NCBI GenBank assembly: GCA_009777255.1
Contig: WRMG01000008.1
Coordinates: forward strand, 1-41,995
Source of the DNA: Oscillospiraceae bacterium
GTDB lineage: Bacteria > Bacillota > Clostridia > Oscillospirales > UBA929
DNA: 41,995 bases
Reading direction: 5' to 3'
Positions 16,673 through 24,213 of this stretch are shown in pieces. The translations under genes and the position numbers were made by a program. Positions within the stretch are counted from its first letter, which is position 1, and every line of letters starts with the position of its first letter. Below the pieces are notes generated by a model. The model did not search any database. It was not told the DNA's origin and worked only from the letters and a program-made list of their open reading frames with translations.

Positions 16673-18082
16673 TTAACCGAACAGTCCGGCTTGTATCCAC
16701 ATAGGTATTGATACGATCAGGGCGGCGGCGCACGCCGCGAAGTACAAAATCCCGTATATGCCGAGATGCCTGTTGGTAAACGTCCTGTCGCCGGCTATCG
16801 ACCGGCTCATCATGGCCCACATGTTCTGGTAAGCCATAACAAACGAGTTGCCCGCCATGACAAACACGAACAGCCACACCAGCGGGCTGATATTATATGC
16901 CTCCTGTATAGACGGCAGTATCGGGACAAAGATAGCGATGGTGGGAATGAACAGCGCGACGTCGAAGAACCTCCACAGGAAGACGAAGGCCATTATGCCG
17001 AACATAAAGAGGAAGGGGTTGCCCGCGATAGGCGCAAGCGCCGGTACGACGACTCCGGCGAGCCACTGCGAAATGCCGGTTTCGTTAAAGATTGCGCTGA
17101 AGCTGAGGGCGATGGCTATAAAAACAATCAAATCCCAGTTTACGCCGGTGTTGAAATCCTTTGTTTCCAAAACCCCCGTCAGGAAGAACAGGAATACGGC
17201 GGCCAGACACACCGCGGCGTCGGACAGGCCGTGGAACCTGTTGGTGAGGAACATGATAAAAACAGTTATGAGAATAACGGCCGCGATAATTTCATTCCGG
17301 CTCAGCTTCTCGGCCGCTTGTTCCTTAATGGCGTCAATAGCGTCTTTTGACAGCGCTCCCTTGGGCTTCAGCACAAGCAGGCTGCCCGCCACCAGCAGTA
17401 CCGTCGTGATTGCGATAGGCACAAAGAGCACGCCGAACCAGCTGCCGAACGTGACAAGCCCCTGAGTTTCCGGCACCGAGTTTATCATGCCGGAGATGAT
17501 CGGCCCCCAAAGCACGCCGGACATCCAGCCCGACCCGGGAATAAGCGCCATGCCGAACGCGGTCAGCAGAATGAGCGAGTTGCCTTTGGAGCCTTTTTCA
17601 AGCTTGCACAGCTCGCAGCACTGTACGGCGATGGGGATCATAATAGCGATACGTACTGTGCTGGAGGGCGTGAGCAGACTGAGTATAATCCCGATCAGCA
17701 CCCACGCGAATACGAGCGAAATATACGAGGGCTTGAACAGCTTTATTATCGCCAAGGCGATCCGTTTTCCCAGCCCTGTCTTTTGCAGCGTGAACCCGAA
17801 GAAAAGAGCGGGCACCAGCGTCCATATCGCCGACTGCGTAAAGCCTGAGAACACTACCGCCGGCCTTAGTCCCAAAGCCAGCGAGAAGAACGCCAGAAAC
17901 AGCCCTCCGGCCGAATATGAAAGATTGAACGGCTTGAATATCCATATACTCAGAGTTATCAGTATGCCGCCAAGCATGATATGCGCGGCGCCGCTCAAAT
18001 TTTCTGAAAACGGTTTTGCGAGCATTACGGCTGCCGCCGCCAGCGTTATAAGCCCGCTTCCGATATACGATGTCTTTTTCAA
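16673..18082 (-). CDS. DASS/SLC13-type anion permease inside the trp operon
   Basis: The product has 469 residues with about 11-12 hydrophobic segments, and resembles the CitT/DASS (SLC13) permease family in the cytoplasmic membrane. The first half has LLTPSSTVRIAIMIPI where classical members have an SNT motif. The second repeat has MAGNSFVMAYQN in place of the second SNT, so the substrate and ion site looks altered. It starts with TTG at 18082, overlapping the trpA stop (TTGA), and is followed 33 bp later by trpD. Its place in a tryptophan-specific T-box operon suggests transport of an aromatic intermediate such as anthranilate, or of tryptophan itself; this is inference. Family call fairly sure, substrate unknown. 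Confidence 0.8.
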   Translation of the reverse strand: MKKTSYIGSGLITLAAAAVMLAKPFSENLSGAAHIMLGGILITLSIWIFKPFNLSYSAGGLFLAFFSLALGLRPAVVFSGFTQSAIWTLVPALFFGFTLQKTGLGKRIALAIIKLFKPSYISLVFAWVLIGIILSLLTPSSTVRIAIMIPIAVQCCELCKLEKGSKGNSLILLTAFGMALIPGSGWMSGVLWGPIISGMINSVPETQGLVTFGSWFGVLFVPIAITTVLLVAGSLLVLKPKGALSKDAIDAIKEQAAEKLSRNEIIAAVILITVFIMFLTNRFHGLSDAAVCLAAVFLFFLTGVLETKDFNTGVNWDLIVFIAIALSFSAIFNETGISQWLAGVVVPALAPIAGNPFLFMFGIMAFVFLWRFFDVALFIPTIAIFVPILPSIQEAYNISPLVWLFVFVMAGNSFVMAYQNMWAMMSRSIAGDRTFTNRHLGIYGILYFAACAAALIVSIPMWIQAGLFG

Positions 18083-18861
18083 TGCTGTAACCCCCTTAAA
18101 TTTTCTTTTATTTCTTTTGCGAACCGGCGCACCGGCTCTATACAGCCGCGCCCGTGTTCAGCGATGATTTTTACTATGGCGCTGCCGATGATGACGCCGT
18201 CGGCAAATTGCGCCGTCGCGCGCGCCTGCTCCGGCGTGGAGATGCCGAACCCCACCGCGCACGGTATATCCGACACGCGCCTGACCCGCTCTATCATTGC
18301 TTCGGCGCTGCCGTCCAGCTTGCTCCTCACGCCGGTAACGCCCAGCGACGAAACGCAGTATAGAAACCCGCCGGATTTGTCCGCTATCTCCGTTATCCTC
18401 TGTTCGGAGGTCGGCGCGATCAGCGAAATAAGCTCGATTCCGTCCGCCTTGCAGGCTTCCAGCAGCTCGTCACGCTCCTCAAACGGCAGATCCGGTACAA
18501 TAAGCCCGTCAACCCCGCAGGCGGCGCAGCGCTTTGTGAAGTCCGCAACGCCGTATGCAAATATCGGGTTGTAATAAGTCATGAACAGGAGCGCCGCTTT
18601 GATGTTCGCGCGGACTCGCAAAACAAGATCAAAGAGTTTATCGACGGTGCATCCGGCTTTCAGTGCCCGCTCGCTCGCCGCCTCTATGACCGGCCCCTCG
18701 GCTATCGGGTCGGAAAACGGAACGCCGATCTCGATAATATCCGCGCCCGCTTCACAGAGCGCGTATAACAGCTTCTCCGTCGTTTCCAGATCCGGGTCGC
18801 CGCCCGTTATAAACGGCATGAACGCCTTGCCCGCGGAAAACGCATCGCTTATTCTACTCAT
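18079..18861 (-). CDS. trpA: Tryptophan synthase alpha subunit TrpA
   Basis: The product has 260 residues. It cleaves indole-3-glycerol phosphate to indole and glyceraldehyde 3-phosphate, and passes indole to TrpB. The catalytic Glu is Glu44 in [11 protein letters not shown]. The position of the second catalytic acid (Asp60 of Salmonella, in LADGP) is Glu55 here (IAEGP). ATG 18861 is chosen because it overlaps the trpB end by 8 bp, as is usual for the trpBA pair; an upstream in-frame start lies inside trpB. It overlaps the transporter start by 4 bp. Confidence 0.95.
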   Translation of the reverse strand: MSRISDAFSAGKAFMPFITGGDPDLETTEKLLYALCEAGADIIEIGVPFSDPIAEGPVIEAASERALKAGCTVDKLFDLVLRVRANIKAALLFMTYYNPIFAYGVADFTKRCAACGVDGLIVPDLPFEERDELLEACKADGIELISLIAPTSEQRITEIADKSGGFLYCVSSLGVTGVRSKLDGSAEAMIERVRRVSDIPCAVGFGISTPEQARATAQFADGVIIGSAIVKIIAEHGRGCIEPVRRFAKEIKENLRGLQH

Positions 18862-20038
18862 TAACCGGCACCCCCCTGTATTTGGCGATCGCCGCCACAT
18901 CCTTGTCGCCGCGCCCCGACAGGGTCACGACGATGATTTTATCCTTTTCTAGCCCGGGCGCGCAGCGCATAGCGTACGCGACGGCGTGGGCGCTCTCAAT
19001 AGCGGGGATTATTCCCTCCGCGCGGGTCAGGTACTCGAACGCCTCCACGGCCTCCGCGTCGTCTACCGTGACATATCTTGCGCGCCCGCAGTCAAACAGC
19101 GCGGCGTGTTCGGGGCCGACGCCGGGGTAATCAAGGCCCGCCGAGATCGAGTATACCGGCGCTATCTGCCCGAACTCGTCCTGCCTGAAATACGACTTCA
19201 TGCCGTGCAGCACCCCGACCGAGCCTTTAGTCAGCGCGGCGGCGTTGTCCGGCGTGTCAATTCCTCTGCCCGCCGCTTCGCAGCCGACCAGCTCGACGCT
19301 TTCGTCGCCGATAAATTCATGGAACGAGCCGATGGCGTTGCTGCCGCCGCCCACACAGGCGATTACCGTGTCGGGCAGCCTGCCCTCAAGCGTTATGAGC
19401 TGCTCTTTTATTTCGCGTCCGATCACGGCCTGAAAATCGCGCACTATGGTGGGGAAGGGGTGCGGCCCCATGACGGAGCCGAGGCAGTAGTGAGTATCCT
19501 CCATGCGGCATGCCCACTCGCGCATTGTAGCGTTTACGGCGTCCTTCAATGTAGCCGTACCTGACACGACGCGGTTGACCTTTGCCCCCAGCAGCTTCAT
19601 CCGGTACACATTCAGCGACTGTCGCTCCATGTCCTCGCCGCCCATAAAAACCTCGCACTCCATACCGAGCAGCGCGGCGGCCGTCGCCGTTGCGACACCG
19701 TGCTGGCCCGCGCCGGTTTCGGCGATAAGGCGGATTTTTCCCATTTTTTTTGCCAGCAGCGCCTGACCCAATACGTTGTTGATCTTGTGCGAGCCGGTGT
19801 GGTTTAGGTCCTCGCGCTTCAGGTATATCTTCGCGCCGCCCAGTGCCTCCGTCATCCTTTCGGCGAAGTACAGAAGCGACGGCCTTCCGGCGTAGTTGGC
19901 AAGCAGCCCGTCCAGTTCGCCCGCAAACCCGGGATCGTTTCGCCATCGTTCATACGAGCGCGCCAGCTCCTGCACGGCGCTCATCAGTGTTTCAGGGACA
20001 TACTGCCCGCCATAGGGCCCGAACCGTCCGTTTGTCAT
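18854..20038 (-). CDS. trpB: Tryptophan synthase beta subunit TrpB
   Basis: The product has 394 residues, the usual length for the TrpB1 type. It condenses indole and serine to tryptophan with PLP. The PLP lysine is Lys85 in HTGSHKINN. The phosphate-binding GGGSNAIG and the GRGDKD segment near the C-terminus are present. ATG 20038 has GGAG 8 bp upstream. It is the first gene after the T-box, so the operon order is trpB-A-transporter-D-C-F, with the last pathway step first. That order differs from the classical trpEGDCFBA. Confidence 0.97.
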   Translation of the reverse strand: MTNGRFGPYGGQYVPETLMSAVQELARSYERWRNDPGFAGELDGLLANYAGRPSLLYFAERMTEALGGAKIYLKREDLNHTGSHKINNVLGQALLAKKMGKIRLIAETGAGQHGVATATAAALLGMECEVFMGGEDMERQSLNVYRMKLLGAKVNRVVSGTATLKDAVNATMREWACRMEDTHYCLGSVMGPHPFPTIVRDFQAVIGREIKEQLITLEGRLPDTVIACVGGGSNAIGSFHEFIGDESVELVGCEAAGRGIDTPDNAAALTKGSVGVLHGMKSYFRQDEFGQIAPVYSISAGLDYPGVGPEHAALFDCGRARYVTVDDAEAVEAFEYLTRAEGIIPAIESAHAVAYAMRCAPGLEKDKIIVVTLSGRGDKDVAAIAKYRGVPVNE

Positions 20039-20075
20039 ACGCTCATCTCCTTAATATTTTGTCAGGGTTTTTTCA

Positions 20076-20100
20076 GCGGGCGGCAGATTGCCGCCCCTAC
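20076..20100 (-). repeat. REP-like palindromic element, copy 1
   Basis: On the minus strand GTAGGGGCGGCA-ATC-TGCCGCCCGC forms an almost perfect hairpin. It lies between the T-box terminator and trpB. A related element (GTAGGGGCGCGC...GCGCGCCCGC) occurs at 30199-30223, so it is probably a dispersed genomic repeat. Confidence 0.65.
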
Positions 20101-20108
20101 ACAGGCAA

Positions 20109-20394
20109 TAAAAAATCCCCGACAAAGCCTAAACTTTGTCAGGGACGAATACATAAAATATCCGCGGTGCCACCCTGATTCACGATTGCTCGCGCTCTTC
20201 GCGGGGTACCAGCATACCCCCCGGCAACTAACGTATGCCGACACGTCACGGAATACTCGGTTACCCGAAAGGGTTCCCTTTGACCATGCCCTCAACGGCC
20301 CATTTGACGACCCGCTTTTCCTGCCCGGCTCTCAGCCGCCCGGACTCTCTGTATGGCGCGTAATTGCCTTTACCCCCGTCTCAACGGTTTATTG
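20109..20394 (-). promoter_or_regulatory. T-box riboswitch, probably tryptophan-specific, with terminator
   Basis: The minus strand carries the diagnostic T-box sequence AGGGTGGCACCGCGG (20176-20162), which pairs with the 3' end of uncharged tRNA. It is followed by the intrinsic terminator CCCTGACAAAG (20144-20134) / CTTTGTCGGGG (20127-20117) with a run of U at 20116-20109. Upstream are Stem I-like elements (AGAGAG and GGCTGAGAGCC). A candidate specifier UGG (Trp) lies at 20302-20300 in CAAATGGGCC. Low charged tRNA-Trp would favour the antiterminator and switch on the whole leftward operon. T-box identity is sure; the specifier assignment is less so. Confidence 0.93.
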
Positions 20395-20400
20395 TAAACC

Positions 20401-20429
20401 AGTATACAACGGTAAAACGGGTTTGTCAA
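20401..20429 (-). promoter_or_regulatory. Promoter of the T-box/trp operon
   Basis: On the minus strand, TTGACA (20429-20424), a 17-bp spacer and TATACT (20406-20401) precede the T-box leader. The predicted start near 20394 gives a leader of about 355 nt before trpB. Confidence 0.82.
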
Positions 20430-20481
20430 GTGTTTTTTTTAACCGGCCCGGGCGCTCCGCCGCCGCCATACCAAAATATTC

Positions 20482-20510
20482 TTGTATTCGGCAAAAATTT
20501 TTAGTATAAT
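20482..20510 (+). promoter_or_regulatory. Promoter of the hydrolase-mur-ddl operon
   Basis: TTGTAT (20482-20487), a 17-bp spacer and TATAAT (20505-20510) point right. The start near 20517 would leave a leader of only about 13 nt before the TTG at 20530, so the mRNA may be nearly leaderless. Confidence 0.65.
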
Positions 20511-20529
20511 ACCTTTGGTGGTGTTTATT

Positions 20530-21252
20530 TTGAACGTCAATTACATAGACATCGGCGAGGGGAGCGCCGTCCTCTTCCTGCACGGCTGGGGCGCGCCCGC
20601 CGGGCTGTATATGCCCGTACTCAAGCATTTATCAAAATCTTTCCGCGTACTCGCGCCCGATCTGCCCGGCTTCGGAGGCACCAACGAGCCGGACACTCCG
20701 TGGGGAACCGGTGAGTACGTAAAATTCGCGCAGGATTTTTTGGCTGAGCGCGGCGTTACCGAATGTACGCTGATCGGCCACTCCCACGGCGGGCGCATGA
20801 TATTTAACTGGCTCTCCGCCGAAATTCAGCCCGTAGCGGTAAACAAAGCCGTCATATGCGCCGGCGCGGGCCTCAAGCCCAGGCGCGGGCTTAAATACTA
20901 TCTCAAGGTCTATACTTATAAAGCCCTAAAGCGCCTGCCGTTGGGCAAGCTGAAAGAGAAGTACATAAAAAAGGCCGGCTCCGCCGATTACGCCGCCGCC
21001 TCTCCCATGATGCGCAGGGTTTTAACGCGCGTCGTCAACGAGGATTATACCGGAGTCCTGAGCCGCATAAAACAGCCGGTGCTGCTGGTGTGGGGCGATA
21101 TGGACACCGCGACGCCCATAGCCCACGGCCAAACCTGCGAACGTCTTATGCCCGACGCCGGGCTGGTCACGCTGAAAGGCGGCACTCACTACGCGATACT
21201 GGAGCAGACGCCCTTATTCCTGCGAGTTTTGGAGGTGTTTTTGAACGGATGA
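20530..21252 (+). CDS. Alpha/beta hydrolase
   Basis: The product has 240 residues with the alpha/beta-hydrolase fold. The oxyanion HGWG motif comes near residue 18, the nucleophile elbow is GHSHGG, an Asp lies in WGDMDTATP and the catalytic His in KGGTHYAIL. The reaction is not predictable. TTG 20530 is chosen because GGTGGTG precedes it with suitable spacing and the longer frame begins within the promoter; GTG 20521 is an alternative. It overlaps the next gene (ATGA) and is co-transcribed with the MurF-like and Ddl genes. A role in cell-wall metabolism is therefore possible, but this is inference from context alone. Confidence 0.85.
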   Translation: MNVNYIDIGEGSAVLFLHGWGAPAGLYMPVLKHLSKSFRVLAPDLPGFGGTNEPDTPWGTGEYVKFAQDFLAERGVTECTLIGHSHGGRMIFNWLSAEIQPVAVNKAVICAGAGLKPRRGLKYYLKVYTYKALKRLPLGKLKEKYIKKAGSADYAAASPMMRRVLTRVVNEDYTGVLSRIKQPVLLVWGDMDTATPIAHGQTCERLMPDAGLVTLKGGTHYAILEQTPLFLRVLEVFLNG

Positions 21253-22772
21253 GCTTTTTCATTCTGTCCGCCGCGTTTATGGTTTCGGCTTTAACAGCCT
21301 CGCTTGCCTGCGTCCATATGCTGCAGCTCTCGTCATATCAGACGCCGTCGTATTTGGCGTGGATAAAGCGCGGCGCGGGCGATTACTATACAAAACAGTG
21401 GCCTGCCGCCGGCATAGCCATGCTGGGGCTTTGGGAGAGCGAGTATTCAACCTATGCGGCCGCGGCTGTCTTTATCGTCATGGGGCTGCTCAATCTGCCG
21501 AAAAAGGCGAAAAAGCCGCTGAAATACACCCCGCGCGTAATACGGCTGCTTATTGTCCAGCTGTTGCTGATTGCGATGGCCGCCGCCGCCGCCTTGCCGC
21601 TGCGGGAAAATAACCGGCTCGCGCTGGTATGCCTCGCGGCGGCTTATATGCTCACGCCGTTTATAACGGTACTGTCGAATTTTATCACCGTGCCGCTGCA
21701 AAGGCTGATCAACCGCTCGTTCATTAACGACGCGAAGCGCATTTTACACTCGATGCCGGACCTGAAGATCATCGGCATAACAGGCAGCTATGGCAAAACG
21801 TCGATGAAATTTATACTCACGCGGCTTCTCTCCGTCAAATACGAGACGCTCCAAACGCCCGAGAGCTATAACACCCCGATGGGCGTCGTCCGCACGATCC
21901 GCGAACGGCTGAAGCCCACGCATGAATTTTTTGTATGCGAGATGGGCGCGCGGCATGTCGGCGACATACGGGAAATCTGTGAGATCGTGAATCCCCGTTA
22001 CGGGATTCTAACGGCGATCGGCGAACAGCATTTGGACACGTTCAAAACTTTGGACAATATCATAAGCACAAAGTTTGAGCTTATAGACTCCATAACGGAC
22101 ACGGCTTTTCTAAATATCGACAGCGCACCCGTCAGGGAACACGCCCGCCCCGCAAACTGCGTGACCTACGCGCTGGACAGCGACGCGAACTACACGATCA
22201 GCGGTTTATCCGTCAGCAGTAAGGGCTCCTCCTTTTCGGTCCGCGCGCCGGACGGCGAGAGCGCGGAATTTTGCTCGCCGCTGCTGGGACGGCACTCCGT
22301 GCTTAACATACTGGGCGCTGTCGCCGCCGCGCACACCTTGGGAGTGCCGCTTGCGCGTCTGGCGGAGCCGGTGTCGCGGCTGCCGCAGGTAAAGCACCGG
22401 CTGGAGCTTATAAAGGGCGGGCGTTTCACGATAATCGACGACGCGTTCAACGCCAACCCCGCCGGCGTAAAGGCCGCGCTGGACACGCTGGGCATGTTCG
22501 AGGGGTTCAAAGCCGTCATAACCCCGGGTATGGTCGAGCTGGGGGAGATGCAGGACGAGCTGAACCGCGTCTATGGCACGCAGCTCGCCGGGGTATGCGA
22601 CCATGTCATACTGGTAGGGAAGAGGCAGACTGAGCCGATAGCAAAGGGCTTGCGCGAGGCCGGATATTCGGCGTTTACCGTCACGGAGAAATTTGAGGAC
22701 GCGATGAACCGCGCCGCCGAGCTGAACGCGGATATAGTCCTGCTGGCAAACGATTTGCCGGACAATTATTAG
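21249..22772 (+). CDS. Membrane-anchored MurF-like Mur ligase
   Basis: The product has 507 residues. Its N-terminal about 150 residues contain four to five hydrophobic segments (near residues 1-25, 52-82, 97-117 and 124-147), which normal MurF lacks. The Mur-ligase ATP loop GSYGKTS is at 179-185, followed by the central domain (CEMGARHVGDI) and C-terminal domain (DDAFNANPAG, ITPGMVELG). Mur ligases add amino acids or dipeptides to UDP-muramyl precursors; MurF adds D-Ala-D-Ala. The next gene makes that dipeptide, which supports the MurF assignment. The membrane region is reminiscent of similar clostridial proteins, as far as I recall. Overlaps its neighbour upstream by 4 bp. Confidence 0.82.
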   Translation: MSFFILSAAFMVSALTASLACVHMLQLSSYQTPSYLAWIKRGAGDYYTKQWPAAGIAMLGLWESEYSTYAAAAVFIVMGLLNLPKKAKKPLKYTPRVIRLLIVQLLLIAMAAAAALPLRENNRLALVCLAAAYMLTPFITVLSNFITVPLQRLINRSFINDAKRILHSMPDLKIIGITGSYGKTSMKFILTRLLSVKYETLQTPESYNTPMGVVRTIRERLKPTHEFFVCEMGARHVGDIREICEIVNPRYGILTAIGEQHLDTFKTLDNIISTKFELIDSITDTAFLNIDSAPVREHARPANCVTYALDSDANYTISGLSVSSKGSSFSVRAPDGESAEFCSPLLGRHSVLNILGAVAAAHTLGVPLARLAEPVSRLPQVKHRLELIKGGRFTIIDDAFNANPAGVKAALDTLGMFEGFKAVITPGMVELGEMQDELNRVYGTQLAGVCDHVILVGKRQTEPIAKGLREAGYSAFTVTEKFEDAMNRAAELNADIVLLANDLPDNY

Positions 22773-22782
22773 GAGGGTTACT

Positions 22783-23946
22783 ATGAGTATAAACATAGCC
22801 GTATTTTTCGGCGGGCGCAGCGTTGAGCATGAGGTGTCGGTCATCTCCGCCTGTCAGGCCATGGCGGCGATGAAAAAATACAACCCCATACCCATTTATA
22901 TCACAAAGGACGGCGGTATGTATACCGGCGAGGGCTTTGACAGGATAGAGAGCTATAAAGACATCCCCAAGCTGCTGAAAAGCGGGCACAGCGCCGCGTT
23001 TGTGCGCGCGGGCGGCGAAGTGCTGCTGACACGCCATCCGGCGAAAATGTTCGGCGGCGCGCCCGTGCCCGTACACGCGGCGCTGCCCGTCACGCACGGC
23101 ACATACGGCGAGGACGGCACGATCGCGGGACTTTGCGAGAGCCTTGGCCTGCCATACGCGGGCTGTGATATTTTCGCGTCCGCCGTATGTATGGACAAGG
23201 CGGCGTCAAAGGCGCTGCTTAACGCCGCGGGACTGCCCGTGCTGCCGTGCGCGGTTTACTCATCCTCGTCGTATCACTCAGATAAAAACTCCGTTCTGCT
23301 TGACATTGAGAGCAAATTTGAGTATCCTGTAATAGTAAAGCCCGTCGGCCTCGGCTCGAGCGTCGGCATTACCAAAGCCGGTGATAAAGACGGCCTGTCT
23401 GAGGCGCTGGAGCTGGCGTTCGCTTTTGACTCGCGCGTTCTGGTTGAGAAATGTCTCACCGATATGAAAGAGATCAATTGTGCCGTACTCGGCGACGCGG
23501 ACGGCGCGCGCGCGTCGGTCTGCGAATCGCCGTACGGCGGCGAGATACTCAGCTACGAGGATAAATACCTCTCCGGCAGTAAGGGGAGCGCGAAGGGCAT
23601 GGGTTCCGGCGGCCGCGAGATACCCGCCGATATTCCCTTGGAAACCGCGAAGGCCGTCCAAGAGCTGGCCGTCAGGGCCTTTCAGGAGCTGGGCTGCGCG
23701 GGTGTCGTCAGGATAGACTTCATGCTGGCCGGAGGCGAAATCTATATAAACGAGCTTAACACGATCCCCGGGTCGCTCTCGTTTTATCTGTGGGAGGCGG
23801 CGGGGCTGGGGTTCGGGGAGCTTATCGACGAGCTGATAAAACTCGCGCTGGCGCGCAAACGCCGCCGCGAACAGCTGACGACGACGATAGACACCAACAT
23901 ACTGTCCGGCTTTTCCTCGCCAAAACTGGGGAAGGAGTCAAGCTAA
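22783..23946 (+). CDS. ddl: D-alanine-D-alanine ligase
   Basis: The product has 387 residues and an ATP-grasp fold. It forms the D-Ala-D-Ala dipeptide of peptidoglycan. The N-terminal FFGGRSVEHEVSVISA and C-terminal ELNTIPGSLSFYLWEAAG motifs are diagnostic. The latter contains the Phe-Tyr pattern seen near the substrate site, but I cannot tell D-Ala from D-Lac specificity by eye. AGGAGG precedes ATG 22783. It is 10 bp after the MurF-like gene. The C-terminus has an extra tail of about 20 residues after the usual end. It is one base from the next gene. Confidence 0.95.
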   Translation: MSINIAVFFGGRSVEHEVSVISACQAMAAMKKYNPIPIYITKDGGMYTGEGFDRIESYKDIPKLLKSGHSAAFVRAGGEVLLTRHPAKMFGGAPVPVHAALPVTHGTYGEDGTIAGLCESLGLPYAGCDIFASAVCMDKAASKALLNAAGLPVLPCAVYSSSSYHSDKNSVLLDIESKFEYPVIVKPVGLGSSVGITKAGDKDGLSEALELAFAFDSRVLVEKCLTDMKEINCAVLGDADGARASVCESPYGGEILSYEDKYLSGSKGSAKGMGSGGREIPADIPLETAKAVQELAVRAFQELGCAGVVRIDFMLAGGEIYINELNTIPGSLSFYLWEAAGLGFGELIDELIKLALARKRRREQLTTTIDTNILSGFSSPKLGKESS

Positions 23947-23947
23947 A

Positions 23948-24178
23948 ATGAAATGTTTTTTTTGCAACGGAACATTGGAAAATGATTTTACCACCCATGT
24001 AACCGAAATCGGCGACCGCGTAATCATTATCAGAAAAGTCCCGTGCTTAAAATGCAATCAGTGCAATGAGGTATCATATACCGGAGTTGTATGTGAACGG
24101 CTTGAAACTATTGTTAACACAGTACGGAATACGCTGACAGAGGTTGCCATATTGCATTATTCAGACGAGGCAGCATAG
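23948..24178 (+). CDS. YgiT-type zinc-finger protein (MqsA-like antitoxin N-domain), orphan
   Basis: The product has 76 residues with two CxxC pairs, CFFC near the start and CNQC around residue 38 (preceded by a further Cys in PCLKC), which fit the YgiT-type zinc finger found in MqsA-like antitoxins. It lacks the C-terminal HTH of full MqsA. GGAAGGAG precedes ATG 23948, inside the end of ddl. Such proteins usually follow a toxin of the MqsR or DUF4258 type; here none is present and ddl takes its place. It is AT-richer than its neighbours. It is either a remnant or an independent regulator. Confidence 0.75.
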   Translation: MKCFFCNGTLENDFTTHVTEIGDRVIIIRKVPCLKCNQCNEVSYTGVVCERLETIVNTVRNTLTEVAILHYSDEAA

Positions 24179-24213
24179 AAAATTTTATATCTACGAAAGG
24201 TTGTTAATAGATT

